Translations under genes and position numbers: made by a program | From: Rutpela maculata | Taxonomy: Eukaryota; Arthropoda; Insecta; Coleoptera; Cerambycidae | Direction: 5' to 3' | Assembly (NCBI GenBank): GCA_936432065.2 | Contig: OW386285.2 | Coordinates: 170,667,984 to 170,731,983 of the forward strand | DNA length: 64,000 bases | In this document: piece by piece, positions 12,103-24,086 of the stretch | How the letters are laid out: each line of letters opens with the position of its first letter | How positions within the stretch are numbered: the first letter of the stretch is position 1 | Notes under the pieces: generated by a model | What the model saw: only the letters and a program-made list of their open reading frames with translations | Databases searched by the model: none | Told to the model about the DNA's origin: nothing

Positions 12103-12807
12103 TACGGGGTGCATCATTTAGAACTCCCCAGGCTTGTAATTTTCTTATTTTCTAGGGCACATTAAATTGTAGATATTTTTAAAGCATTTAAAAAAAATTT
12201 TTTTGAAAAAATTGTTAAGAAAAATCTTAATTTCCTTGAATATTTTTTTACGTCACCCTGTACATGAACTGCGTTAATGTTTTCTTATAAAGGTTTTAAT
12301 TAGCTTCAATTTATATTATTACGTCATATTCGAAATTCTTTTTGGTTTTAGAGAAAGGAATTAAAAACACTCCAAACTGATTTTTTTTTAAATTACTTTG
12401 AAAGGAATGTAAATAATAATTTTATGCTTTATCTGTAAAAGACATATCACAAACAATATTCAGCGTAATAAAACAGTAACAAAAAAAAAATTTAAAACTA
12501 ACATATTAAAATGTACTAAGTAGGAAATTGCAAATTTTTTATTTTTTAAGTTTTTTTATTTTAATAACATAAATTGAAGCTAATTAAAATCTTTATAAGA
12601 AAACAATAACACAGTCCATGACAGGGTGAGGTAAAAAAATACTCAAAGAAATTAAGTTTCCTTTCTTAACCATTAAAAAAAAATAATCACTCTGTATGGA
12701 TATTTAAAGGCTTTAAAAATGTCTACAAGTTGATGTGCCCAACATGGTCATCGCCTCGGAAATAAAAAAGTTACAAGTCTGGGGAGTTTTAAGTGGCGCA
12801 CCCTGTA
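12103..12807. mobile_element. Mariner-type foldback MITE nested in copy 1
   Basis: Flanked by TA on both sides, the element begins TACGGGGTGCATC and ends GCGCACCCTGTA. The arms of roughly 230 bp (12103-12325 and 12590-12807) are reverse complements, sharing ACTCCCCAGRCTTGTAA and TTTTAATTAGCTTCAATTTA. TA duplication and a TACAGGGTG-type terminus fit Tc1/mariner-derived non-autonomous elements. An orthologous insertion is in copy 2 at 34819-35538, so insertion preceded spread of the larger element. Confidence 0.75.
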
Positions 12808-15270
12808 TAGTGTAGTAAATCTGGTTATATAGCTTGTATCCCTTTACTAAATTGTGAAGAAAACTAGATGCAAACTATTTCGATCAATTTGATAAGTTAT
12901 TAAACAATTTATGATAGCTTCAATAATAATGTATATATTTTAACAAAACTTTACGAAAACACGCTTCCAATGGAATGGAAAATTTGAGGTCGATCCGGTA
13001 AGTTTCAGAAGTATACTGCTTTAAACATGAACCGATGTGCTGTAAGTGCTGTCATTCAATTCGAAAGTCTGCCTCAAAGTTGAGTTTACACTGTTAAAAC
13101 CCAGCTATTTAAAATCAGATTTGTCTAATCTGCCAGAGATGGTGATTTGGGGACTATTGGAGTATTTCAGCATAAGAGTATGCAGCATATAACTGCCGAA
13201 AATAAGGGGAATGAAAATGCACGCAGCGTCTATATTCTTGATTAATTTTAAAGCCTCTAGAAATCTTAGAATATCCTGGTTTTTTGAATTTCGCTCTAAA
13301 TTTAAAATTTTTTTGCAAAATGTAATAAAAAAATATGCTAAATAAGCCCATTAAATCATCACACCAAATTTCAAGTGGAAATGTTTATAACAACGCCAAA
13401 AAAACAATAACAAACTCGAAAATTGAACCGTTGACTGTTTAAGTGCATCAAGTCATAGAACAATTTGTTTTAGAATGTAGATTTTTCTCCTACCTTCAGT
13501 GGTATTAACACAATTTTTTAAAACTATTTAAAATCATTTTAAATTTTTTATAAAGAATTTTTTTTCTCAGAATTGAACAATTAAAAATTATTAGAATGCT
13601 TCAAAAGATCACAAAAAAGGAACAATTTAAAAAAACGGGGGTTTCTACGCCAATTGGAAGCCGTGAAGCGTGAAAAAAATTGATTTTTGTTAAATAATGG
13701 CCATTAAATGTTTTAAATAATTTTAAAATACCTATTTATTTATGCAACAAGTGTGTAAAGCAATACTTTTTTCATGCATAAGTTGTAGACGAGTGCATCA
13801 ATCTTGTGAGAATCGCATGATAAAAGTAGCTTCTTTAACAGTCATATAAACAAATTGTTAATTAACGCCACTGAAAAGTAAACAATCAACGATTCAATTT
13901 TCGAACTTGTTACTGTTTCTTAAGCCTTTTTTGTATAAATATTAAATTATATTATACTATTACATTCACCGAGAGCCATTTGATATAAGAAAATGTGCGG
14001 GGTCCTTTACCAAGATGATTTAATTCTACCAGAAGCATATTTTCAACAATGACAAATCTAAATTGTCTTAATTTATTGCAACAAAATTAACTATAAAGGT
14101 TCAGACAATTCTAGTTTTCTTCGTAGTTTTATAATGATCAAATTAATTTTTTTAATGGCCATACAAGCAATATCATTAATCACAAGACAACAAAAAAAAA
14201 CCTGCGATTTTGATCAGAACCATCTAATCCTGTTTTTTAACATGTTGAAACCGATTCTGTTTTTAAAAAAAACTTTATCAGTTTTTGGTTACCACCTTTT
14301 ATCCCCTCAAAAGGGGCAATGGTTTTGTCCTAAGGTTCTGATCTAATTTTTCTGAAGTATTTTGACGTGCTGAAGCCAATTTTGGACAAAAGAAAAATTG
14401 CAGGAAAATATTAGCCTACTTTACATATACAAAACCTTGAAATATATGTACAATACAATAACAAACACAAAGTAGGTGCTATAAGATGTCGGTAAACAAT
14501 AACCATACCTATGCATAGTACTTCGCAAAAGCTTTTGGTCACTATTAAGATCTGGGTTTCCTTGAATTACAACTTCTTACGCTGGATTCAGTTGAACTTA
14601 ATAATGTGGGAACAGCACCAACATACAGCTTTTGTGTAACAAAATCCATGTAATGATATAATTGTCTGTCGAGAATAACGATTGCCCGTGAAATAATTCT
14701 AACCTATGAAAAGATTACGTTTCATTTAAATAAATATCTTTATAAAAACGGTACAACACAAACTTACTTTTGGGTCATTCACTGGAAAATGGTGCACCTC
14801 CAACATAGTTATGTACACCCAATTCGCAAACAAGAGGGCATGTTTATGTTTGCACGTAACCTCTACACTAATAAAACGTCCAAATAAAATAATATTTAAA
14901 AAAGTCACAACGCTTTACGGTTCACAGTTCTGCATCAATGTTATTAAAAGACATCATCCACAATTTTTCACAAAAATGATAAAAAAACACAAACGTTAGA
15001 TTTTACATTATTTTACACTGGCGTGCTGCGTGAGCGTGACACTGACGCGTTCCATGACTTCGATGTCGTAAAATGAAGTAGGTTAACATTTTTAACTAAA
15101 ATTTTGTAGCAAATATGTAAACTTGTGTATAGGTAATTAAGTTAATATGTTGACTTAAATATGATATTATTTTACGTATATGCTATGTAAAATTATGTAA
15201 AATATTTTATATAAAAATGTTCTATTAATCTTACCTCTAAGAGAGGTAAAGTTACATTAATGTTTACTGG

Positions 15271-16210
15271 GATGAATATCCAAAATAATATTTTCAATAA
15301 CTGTGTAAGCAGAAATAAAATATATTAAACAAAGTACGACGAGATCAACGAGGTTAGGGATACACTGGTCGACCTTTGCATCTTTTACCTCTGTGAAGTG
15401 AGTTGTAGAAGCGGGTCCTCTAGATGACGCGCAATATGGTGCTCCCTAGTTACCAGGCAACCTGTCCTCTACAAACCTTGGCCGTCACCAACATCAACGC
15501 CATTTGCATTTTGCTTTTGTTGCAGTTAAGTCAGTTTTATCTTTATGCGTGGCAGGACACTCTGTGCATCAAAAATTAAAAAAAAGAAAATAGTGCGGGT
15601 GTCGGGTGAGTTAATTATTATTAATACTTAAAGTGCTGTGGTTTTTGAAAGATACATTGTTTTTTCAGTAATGGACCAGAACTATTCAAAGAAGGTTAAA
15701 AAATATTCATTTGTGTTCTGTACATTCAATTTGTGATTATTTTTATGACTTTTTCAGCCCCTGGCGAAGGCTTAGTACCAGCATGAATAAAACATTCGAA
15801 ACTTTGTATCGGCATGGTTCATATCAGGCCCAGTAGCGGTTCATGAAATAGAAGACAAGACAATATAATGGTTAACCACTTTTGAGGACAACTGCCAACT
15901 TGATTTTATGAAGCTGATATTCTATTTTATGGGGGAATAAGATATACTTTTGTTATATATTTTTATATTTATATACTATGTTTTTTTTTAGATATTTACA
16001 GTTTACAAATATTTAAAAGTGTTTCTAATACATGTTTTTTTTTATATTTACTGGGTAATTTTATTTATTTGTAGACGTCTAAATGCCAAGGAAGGATTGA
16101 TGGGACGGACAGCCCAGCGAAGATAAGTAAAGATGAAGACACTAGAAAGTTAAAAAGAAAATTGAACCCCCTTTCAAAAAGGTCGCTAAAAATTATGAAA
16201 TAAAATTTTA
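15271..16210. other. No gene recognised; includes the right inverted flank
   Basis: Bases 15413-15482 pair with 10796-10881 and carry GTTACCAGGCAAC at 15449-15461. A TTAAGTCAGTT word (15526-15536), similar to one at 54595, resembles an arthropod initiator. Short frames around 15672-15800 and 16081-16200 have no family character, so I do not call exons. Confidence 0.4.
15413..15482. repeat. Right partner of the inverted pair flanking copy 1
   Basis: This is the reverse complement of the segment at 10796-10881. It lies 143 bp beyond the right end of the 4.35 kb element. Confidence 0.65.
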
Positions 16211-16212
16211 CG

Positions 16213-16343
16213 GTCGCCCAGTTAACTGAACCTTAATATTGTTATTGAAGTCACCCAAAAATATATTTTAATTCATTATTTGTTTATTTTTACACCTGCT
16301 TCAATTTCGACATTAGGTAATAAAGTTCAGTTAACTAGGTGAT
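16213..16343. repeat. Foldback with about 42-bp arms
   Basis: The CAGTTAACTGAACCTTAAT block at 16218-16254 pairs with 16301-16338, where the arm reads AAAGTTCAGTTAACTAGG. It lies just upstream of the hAT-type MITE. Confidence 0.75.
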
Positions 16344-16374
16344 ATTGAAATTTTATGACTCATAATGTTTATAG

Positions 16375-16749
16375 CAGAGATGTGCCGAGGATTTGATAAA
16401 AGTTTGTAAAAGGCACGTAAATAATATAACTGTATACACTTATTTGGTATCAAAATGAAGCTTGCATCATCACGAATCAGATTTCACCATAAAAGAGCTT
16501 ATCAATATACCCAACGGAAAGTTAGAAGGAAAACTTCCTGGAAACTTTCTATTTTGAAAACTCCGAAAGTTTCAAGAAGTTTTCCTTCTAACTTTCCATG
16601 GGGTATATTGATAGCCTATTTTATGGTGAAATCTGATTCAGGATGATGCAAGCTTCATTTTGATACTAAATGAGTGCATACAATTATATTATTTACATGA
16701 CTTTTACAGACTTTTATTAAATATGGAAAGTTTTCTCAGCACATCTCTG
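16375..16749. mobile_element. hAT-type foldback MITE, 375 bp, with 8-bp target duplication
   Basis: The element starts CAGAGATGTGC and ends GCACATCTCTG. It is flanked by GTTTATAG at 16367-16374 and 16750-16757, a perfect 8-bp duplication matching the hAT nTnnnnAn pattern. Arms of about 165 bp are reverse complements almost throughout, e.g. ATCAAAATGAAGCTTGCATC and AAGTTAGAAGGAAAACTTC. No coding capacity. It splits older repeat sequence that resumes at 16758. Confidence 0.93.
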
Positions 16750-16757
16750 GTTTATAG

Positions 16758-17090
16758 CGACCTTTCCTGAAGGAAATGTTTCTTTGACACGTTTCTTGAG
16801 TAGGACATCTCTAGTATCTACAATATATCTGAAACGTTTCTGTAACAGTTCTAGGAACATTTCATATTTTTCATTATATGCATTTTTTGAGATGTCTGAA
16901 ACATTTTTGTAAATATTCATAAATGTGTCGGGCACGTATTTTTTGAAATGTTTCATTGAAACGTTTCTTAGGTAGGACATCTTGAGTTTTTGCAATGAGT
17001 CTAGAACGTTTCTGTCGTACTTCTAGAAATGTTTCGTGTTTCAGTATATGCATTTCAGAACCATTTCCGGAACAGAAAAATGTTTAGTGG
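16758..17090. repeat. Diverged tandem pair, about 183-bp period, GAAACGTTTC-rich
   Basis: Two units, about 16778-16890 and 16961-17060, share GTTTCTTGAGTAGGACATC-type and GAACGTTTCTGT phrases. The composition resembles 10070-10300. Non-coding. Confidence 0.6.
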
Positions 17091-17872
17091 GAATTGGTAA
17101 AAGATCAATACAAATCAGGTTCGGTTAGATTCACCTCGACAGTACTTTCTCATCACGTACGACTATAAATTCCTACGCTTTTAAGTGATACTTCACATCC
17201 TAAACAATTTTTATTTGAAATATTTTTAGATCCGACAACAATTGTTTTTAGGCTCTCCCTGGTGCACCGATTGCATTAATATTCAACAATGTTCTACAGG
17301 GAGATCGAGAAAGACTGAACGTGCCGCTCCCTAAAGATTGTTTTTGTGCCGCCTACATACTGCATACATATGTATTATTTTCTGGTACTTTCAACATTTT
17401 CACGTTGGCGACAGTGACGTTAAACATAGTCAATTACAGTATTTACACAAAATGCGAGTTTCTTTATTAACTTGCCACACAAGTGACAGTGAACTGATTG
17501 CGTTGAAAAATACTGATTTATTAGTCAGAAAGGGAGATAAATGATAAATCAAACACAAGCCAATAATAATAACATTCACGAAAATGACGCCAACAAACAC
17601 ATTTACATTGGGCCGCTGTCGGGGGAATAACCCCCTGCCGGAAAACGAAACGTTGGTACAATGCTGGCTTCCAAGGCATCTCCAGCGCCGGCGGCCGCTA
17701 TTTTTACTACTTAAGCGGCCCGACGTTAAATTCCGACTTAAACCCATCAAACTTAATGGTCCTCTTCAGGCAAGATGCCGTTGTTCTGTACTTTTCGAAG
17801 AAGTAACGATTGACTACCAATGCTGGATTTCCGTACTGTCACATAATGTTTAAATAAGGTTCGCCTACAGTG
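17091..17872. other. No gene; local GC-rich patch at 17610-17760
   Basis: The patch includes a perfect GGGGGAATAACCCCC hairpin (about 17620) followed by CGAAACGTTGG, and GCGGCCGC-type sequence. Overlapping frames on both strands here follow composition, not a protein family. Confidence 0.4.
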
Positions 17873-18298
17873 AAATGTCGTTGGTCACACAAATGATGTA
17901 CATTGGCATTACATCGGTCTATGCTTAAATAACTGAATCGTCCAGATTACTTTTGAAAGTCAGACCTGCATTGCACCATGGACTACCTAGGAAGCTCCTA
18001 TAGCAGTTTACCCCTGGAGCAGGGGACATGGTTGCTTAAGCAATGTTTCGACAGAATTACATATGCCATCTTTAGGTTCTCACTGATATATCAGTGAGAA
18101 CCTAAAGATGGCATATGTAAAAACGTTGTTTAAGCAACCATGTCCCCTGCTCCAGGGGTAAACTGCTATATAGGAGCTTCCTAGGTAGTGCATGGTGCAA
18201 TGCAGGTCTGACTTTCAAAAGTAATCTAGACGATTCAGTTATTTAAGCATAAACCGATGTAATGCCAATGTACATCAATTGTGTGACCAAAGACATTT
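17873..18298. repeat. Near-perfect palindrome of about 425 bp
   Basis: Arms of about 210-216 bp meet at CACTGATATATCAGTG (18081-18096) with no real loop. The match runs from TTGGTCACAC (left end) to GTGTGACCAA (right end) with a few substitutions and small indels. A third, diverged part of the arm recurs at 18395-18460 (GAGAACCTAAAGATG followed by a CTGTCGAAATGTTGTTCAAGCAAC-like run). Non-coding; probably a foldback transposon. Confidence 0.9.
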
Positions 18299-18479
18299 AG
18301 CTGTTTACTCTACCGAGGTTTCTCTTTATTTGAACTGACTTAGTTCAGAAATTCTCAGTTCATGTAACGATGGTCCGTAGTAAGCAGCTACCAGCGAGAA
18401 CCTAAAGATGACCGATAATTCTGTCGAAATGTTGTTCAAGCAACTATGGCTCCTCTAGGAGCCTATTAGAGTCGAGAGA

Positions 18480-21400
18480 CTAGATCCTCCATAGACAGAG
18501 ACACACAGACGTATGTATATTTATACATAACACAAATCAGCTAAAGTTAGATATTAACTAATGTTTAAAATGAAATGCCTCGTATATTTTCAAATATTTC
18601 GGAAGATTAAAATCGGAACAAAAATAAGGTATTCATTTGGACACACTGAAAATTATATTTCTAAATTTAAAAAACTCATAATTTCTCTATTATACTTTTT
18701 TAGTTTAGTATTTAAAACAATTTTTTTTGGAAATATCTGAAAACATAGAGGATGACCCATGCAAAAGAAATATGCTACATTTAAATTTTTTGTTTTCAAC
18801 ATTATAAACTGCAAACCAATCTACAATACTTATGAATCAACCAATGCAACTAAAAATAATAAGTTAATAATAGTGCACATTCAGAGGACGACATTAAAAC
18901 CTTACTCATTTTTAAAATTTTTATTTTTCATCATAGCAATGTTTTCGAGACATGGAAGTTATAGGACTATAAAATTTTTGACCTGTAAATACAATCATCT
19001 GTCATCCGTGGCCAAATGGTTCGTTTCTTGTCATTTATTCCCACATGACTAAGTTTTTTATTTATTTATTTACTGTTCATAAATTGAATAGGCCTGTAAC
19101 TTCGAAACGAATAAAAATTGCACTACCACTTTTGTTTTTTAATCTTACAATTAAGTCTATGCTCCCAAAATTTGAACATAACGATATGCAGCTTAATTAG
19201 GCCATAAGTAACGACCCATTCATTACCTTTAAGATAGAACTTTTCTGTTTAAAATTTTTTTGCTAGTTTAAAAATTAAGTTACCACCATATGCATATTTA
19301 TATTCAAAACTTCTTTTACATATTACCCATGTACGTTAATAACCACATGCATCACATAACACATACTGCTTGATTAGAATTGTCAACTGACATATTTGGG
19401 AACGTCTAAATGAAATTTTGATTAAATAAATATAACGTGGTTTTTAAATTTGCCCCTTCTAAAAAAATGAAAACTGGTACATTTCTATGAAGTCTTGACA
19501 CATTATTTTTTTAAGAACTGAGTCCATTAGTCCAAGTTACTAAGAAAAAATTAAAATTTATTCAATACGTTAACATTAAAAATCATCAAAACGCAGTTCC
19601 CTGAACATAATAAAATACATTTCATATTCCAACATATACAATATCTTCTCCTGGTCGTATTTCTGTTCTCCTGGTCTTATTTCTGTTCTCCTTTGCTTTT
19701 AATTATCTTCTTCTTCTCAATTAGCAAAAGATCGTACCAAGCCTGTTATGGTAGTTCCTATTTCCCATTGGATTTCCTCATATTACAGCTGAAACAAGTT
19801 TTCTTACATAATATTTCCGGATTTATTTATTTTTTGACCTGATAGAAAACAAACCATATTTTTATTCTCCAGGACTTAAATCCTTAACATTTAAGAAAAC
19901 GTCAATATGTCCATATAAACCTAATAGGTAGTCTATATTACAGGTTCAAAGCAGTACGATTCAGAATATGTGTTTTAATGTTATGCAACAAAATTTCAGA
20001 CAATTAGGAATTGTTTAATATGCATATTGTGATTTTAATATATTTTGTACCTTATACATACATTCGTACTGTCCGTGTTGTACCTTTTTATAATATTTTC
20101 AATTTATATGACCTATACTTATAATATGTTACCCATATTTACTACTTTTGTATTAGTTTTGACTTACCAAATATGCATGTAATGTATTACATAATGGGTG
20201 ATAAAGAATTTAATTTAATATACAATACACAACAAGTGTAGATCCGGACATTGTAAAATCCGAAGTAAAAAAAAAACACCTCGAAAACAACATTTGGAGG
20301 GTCTAAATTAAAGTACCTACTTGTATATTCGTGCATATTATACCCTCATTTTGGAATTTTGGTAACCGACATCTCAAAAAAATATAGGTTAATGGTCATT
20401 AATTTTCAATGGCATGATATTGTTAAAAGAGTAATGTTTGAAAATTTTTCACGTGTGTTTTGTAAACATAAAAATTATTAATCAAATGTGGGAAAGCTAC
20501 AGCAAGTAATTCTAATGTTATGTAATATATATATACTTACTTGTAAATAATAAAAGTAGATGTATGTTGACTTCAGTTTTCTTTTTAATTTGAAAAACTA
20601 TCTCATCTGTCTGCTGAAAATTCCAACAAATCAATCACCACTATCAACATATAGATATAACCTGCCAAACCTAGAAAAACAGTATAATCAACACCATCTG
20701 TAGGATATATATTCCCGATGGATATCATTGGGCTTCGACATATACTGAATACAATTTGAAAACTGACTAGGTACCGCACATGATAGAAAAAAATTAACCA
20801 AAAAGAAGTTAAGTATTAATTAGTATAGCAAACCTTCTATCAAACGGGGGTGACGTAATGGAGCCTTTGTGAGTCTTTTCCCTTCCTGTGTACACGCGAT
20901 TGTCTCAATTTCAATTTTATCCTGCCAAGAGTGTAATTGACAGACCTTAAAATAAAAATAAATAGAAAATCATAGGTACCTAATTTCGTTTTGAAAATAA
21001 AATAAAATAAAATACTTATTATTAAATTAATCGAAAAATTGTAAACATAACCTTCAAGCAAATCATGGCACAATTATAATTTATCCATAAACTGAACATA
21101 ACATATTTTATAAAGCCATCAATTACTTACCTCTTCATGATAATAAAGACTATTCAATAAATAAACAAGTAAAACTCCAAAACTCGAAAAAATAACCAAT
21201 AACGCTATTTAGTATTTATGGGCCATGTCCACGAACTTTGTCGTTGTATCATCAATTGTGAATTTGCACTTGCCAGTGCTAGGTGGTGTTGGTATATATA
21301 ATTCATATTTTTTCCTATATTAATGCAAAAAATATATAATATTTACCTACGTGTAGTCTATTTTATGATTAAATAAAACATAATAGCTATATTACATATT

Positions 21401-22442
21401 GCAACAGATTAATTTTGAAATATATCAACGGTCAATTGGCATTTTATCGCTGTTGGGCCATCAAAGCATATTTATCATCGCCCTATAGTTACTTATAAGA
21501 CACATGGCCAGCATCATTACACGACAAGCGACAGTTGCCCGGCAATAAATGCATTGGGCATTGGGCCGGCACTTTGCCGGACTTGTTATGTTTACTGGGA
21601 TCGTCTTTGATCTTATCCATGCACACAGAACATGGACTAGCCCATGACATCAAATAATGAAATCCCAATAAATATGCGATTAATTCTAGACGTTTGATTT
21701 CGATGCTAATCTGCCGTTCAAGTGCCAATTTCGGGCCAACGTTTAAAATAAACGTGACTTTTTGCCACCGCTAGAAAAACGTTGTTACTTAATTGGCATT
21801 TGATGCCACCGATTCCCCATCATTTCCATCATTAAACCGCATTTCGGTCGATGCTTGTGTGTTTGCTGGGACAGACATCAGATTGCTAACAGTGACTAGA
21901 TAACCAGCCGTTACTCCTAGCAACATAGGAAATTAGTTTTAATAATATGTGTAGAATGGAAATCAATTTTGATAATTTTAGTGACTTTTCCGTGTGACGT
22001 CACGTTCAGTCTTTCTCGATCTCTCGGTACCTTACACCTCCCAGATCTCATGTCTAAAATTTCAGAAAGTCCATTTCGTCGTAATCTGAAATTTGGATTT
22101 TTACACGTCAATTTACCATAGATGAAAAAGTAAAATAAATTAAGCTGAACAGTTCACGGAGCTGTGTAGGTATTCATTCTAAGTGGAACTTGGGTACTCC
22201 CGGAGTTAGAGGGGGTTGTTGAAGCACAGTAGCAATGAGTGGGGGCTCGGAGTCGGAAACACTTTCAATCCGCCGATAAGCTTCGAAAATTGACGATTTG
22301 CACGAAAGAAAGTTTGGTAAAAAGTGTCTAGATTGGTATCACTATAATTCACTGCACATGTTGACAAACTCGTCTAATTACCAAACTTTGCAACAATTAA
22401 ATACCTATGATATAATAATCATAACATTGTTTTCATTATCTT
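18480..22442. other. AT-rich DNA without recognisable gene
   Basis: A small tandem run of TCTCCTGGTCKTATTTCTGT lies at about 19645-19692. The 79-codon minus-strand frame at 21489-21728 has a CSVC motif, but no family was recognised and its base use looks like background. Nothing else could be supported. Confidence 0.4.
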
Positions 22443-22679
22443 TAATGTTAAACCTACTTCCATTGAATATAAATCATCTTTATTAGGTTGTTTCGTAGTC
22501 TACAATATTTTAAAAATTTCGAATTATGCAATATGTCAATCACTGCTGCCAACTCTTCTAAACTGAGAGTTGATAACAGTGTTTCACAAATTGCATAATT
22601 CGACATTTTTTAAATATTGTAGACTACGAAACAACTTAATAAATATAATTTATATTCAATGAAAGTAGGTTTAACATTA
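22443..22679. repeat. Foldback with about 94-bp arms
   Basis: Bases 22443-22536 are the near-perfect reverse complement of 22586-22679, sharing TGTTTCGTAGTCTACAATAT and TAATGTTAAACCTACTT. The loop is about 49 bp. Likely a MITE; no target duplication is evident. Confidence 0.9.
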
Positions 22680-24086
22680 GAGAGAGATTAGTTGCCTAGT
22701 TACAATATTCAAGGAGTGGCGAGATAATTTTTTTTCGAACGTGCGTTATGTCCTCAAGGATGCTTTATGCGATGTAATATAAAAAATTTTAGTTGTGGAT
22801 AATTTTCAACTAGCAGAGAGAGAGAAATCTAAGCATTTTGGAACAATATGCGCCAATTTCAAGAAAAAATATCAATATGTTTATTTATAATCGATTAAAA
22901 TGCAAAAACTAACGTATCACGGATTTAAATGCAAGTGGAACATCATTCTTTTTTTTTTAAACGCTGGTTATTTCACATACATTCATTATTCATAATTCGC
23001 TTATCGTTTTTGGTTTCACAAAAAAATCACGTAGTTATTTGAAATTGTTTATACGTGCAATATCCATAATTACAAAACTGGTTTAAGTTTAAATTTTTTT
23101 TTCTTTCTTAATACCACCGTAAAGTATATGTAAAAATCTACACTTTAAAAGAAAAATTGTCCTACTACGAGTCGATGCACTTAAACAAAAAGCGATGGAA
23201 CTTTCGAAATTATTGTTGATTTTTAACCGTTTGAATAAATATTTTGCGCTAAAATTTGGCACGAGGGTTTAGTTCAATAAAGGGCATGGTTCCACCAACT
23301 TTCGTTAAAATTAATGGATTATTACACCATACTTCTTAAACTGTTAAAAAGGCAATTTTTGGTGGTTTTTATTTTTTTTACAAAACAAATTAACAAGAAG
23401 TTTGTTCATATGCATAGAGTCTTATTCATAATTTTATAGCGAACAGTTTGGTATTTTTATTTTTGCGATACAATTGCTCTGGGAAAATAGCAGAAAATTT
23501 CTGTGTTGAAAAATCAATTGTTACATTCTACAAGAAGCAATGGACGGATTTAACAAAAAATTGCTCAGAGCACTTGTTACTATACTTACAACAAATTAAA
23601 ACAATAAAATGGCTGTAGCCAGAGAATTTCTTATTCATCTATTTTGATCCTTAATTTGACTCCACTAGTGGTATTTAGTTCAATTTTAATTATGTATATC
23701 TCCTTAAACTTTTTCGGATACAATCTGAATCGTCCTATAGGAAACCTGTAAATCTGTTCTTTGTTTGTCTAGAGTTTACTTTTCCGTGTGATGTGATGTA
23801 CAGGCACCTATGTAGGTCAAGATTTACATCATAATTAAAAAAATATATCTTATAAAACCATATCTATGTATGAGGCTGTAAATTTTCATTTTAAATACGA
23901 AAGTTGTAAAATGAATAATAAATGTATATAGTTATGTGTACGAATTTTATTCCCAAAATTTTATAATTATTATTCCTTGGTATTTTGAAATTTGATTCAA
24001 TCGAGAAAAAAAAGCATGTGCTATTTTCATACATTTATACATATTTTATATAGTATCTAAATATTGCTACGTGTAGTCAGGGTGCC
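22680..24086. other. AT-rich DNA without recognisable gene
   Basis: No ordered repeat, RNA or coding family was seen. Confidence 0.4.

Larger units (their letters stand above)
10925..15270. mobile_element. 4.35 kb non-coding DNA transposon with CCAGYAAACAT ends, copy 1
   Basis: The left end, CCAGCAAACATAAAT, and the right end, ATTAATGTTTACTGG, are imperfect inverted repeats. The whole unit recurs in pieces at 33455-49374, which defines both boundaries. It contains an internal foldback (11154-11702), a nested mariner-type foldback (12103-12807) and an inverted pair around AAAATTGAACCGTTGA (13403-13441 with 13877-13917). No transposase-like frame is present, so it is non-autonomous. Relative to copy 2 it carries about 245 bp extra near 13060-13310 and lacks a segment of about 100 bp that copy 2 has at 34446-34548. 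No convincing target duplication was found. Confidence 0.8.

Noticed and set aside
16717..16995. 92-codon minus-strand frame
   Set aside because: It crosses the end of the hAT-type MITE and the tandem repeat; not a gene.
17430..17853. Overlapping 106- and 89-codon frames in the GC-rich patch
   Set aside because: Both strands are open by composition; no family match and no promoter.
21489..21728. Small host protein with CSVC motif, minus strand
   Set aside because: No family recognised, no splice or promoter support, and background composition.
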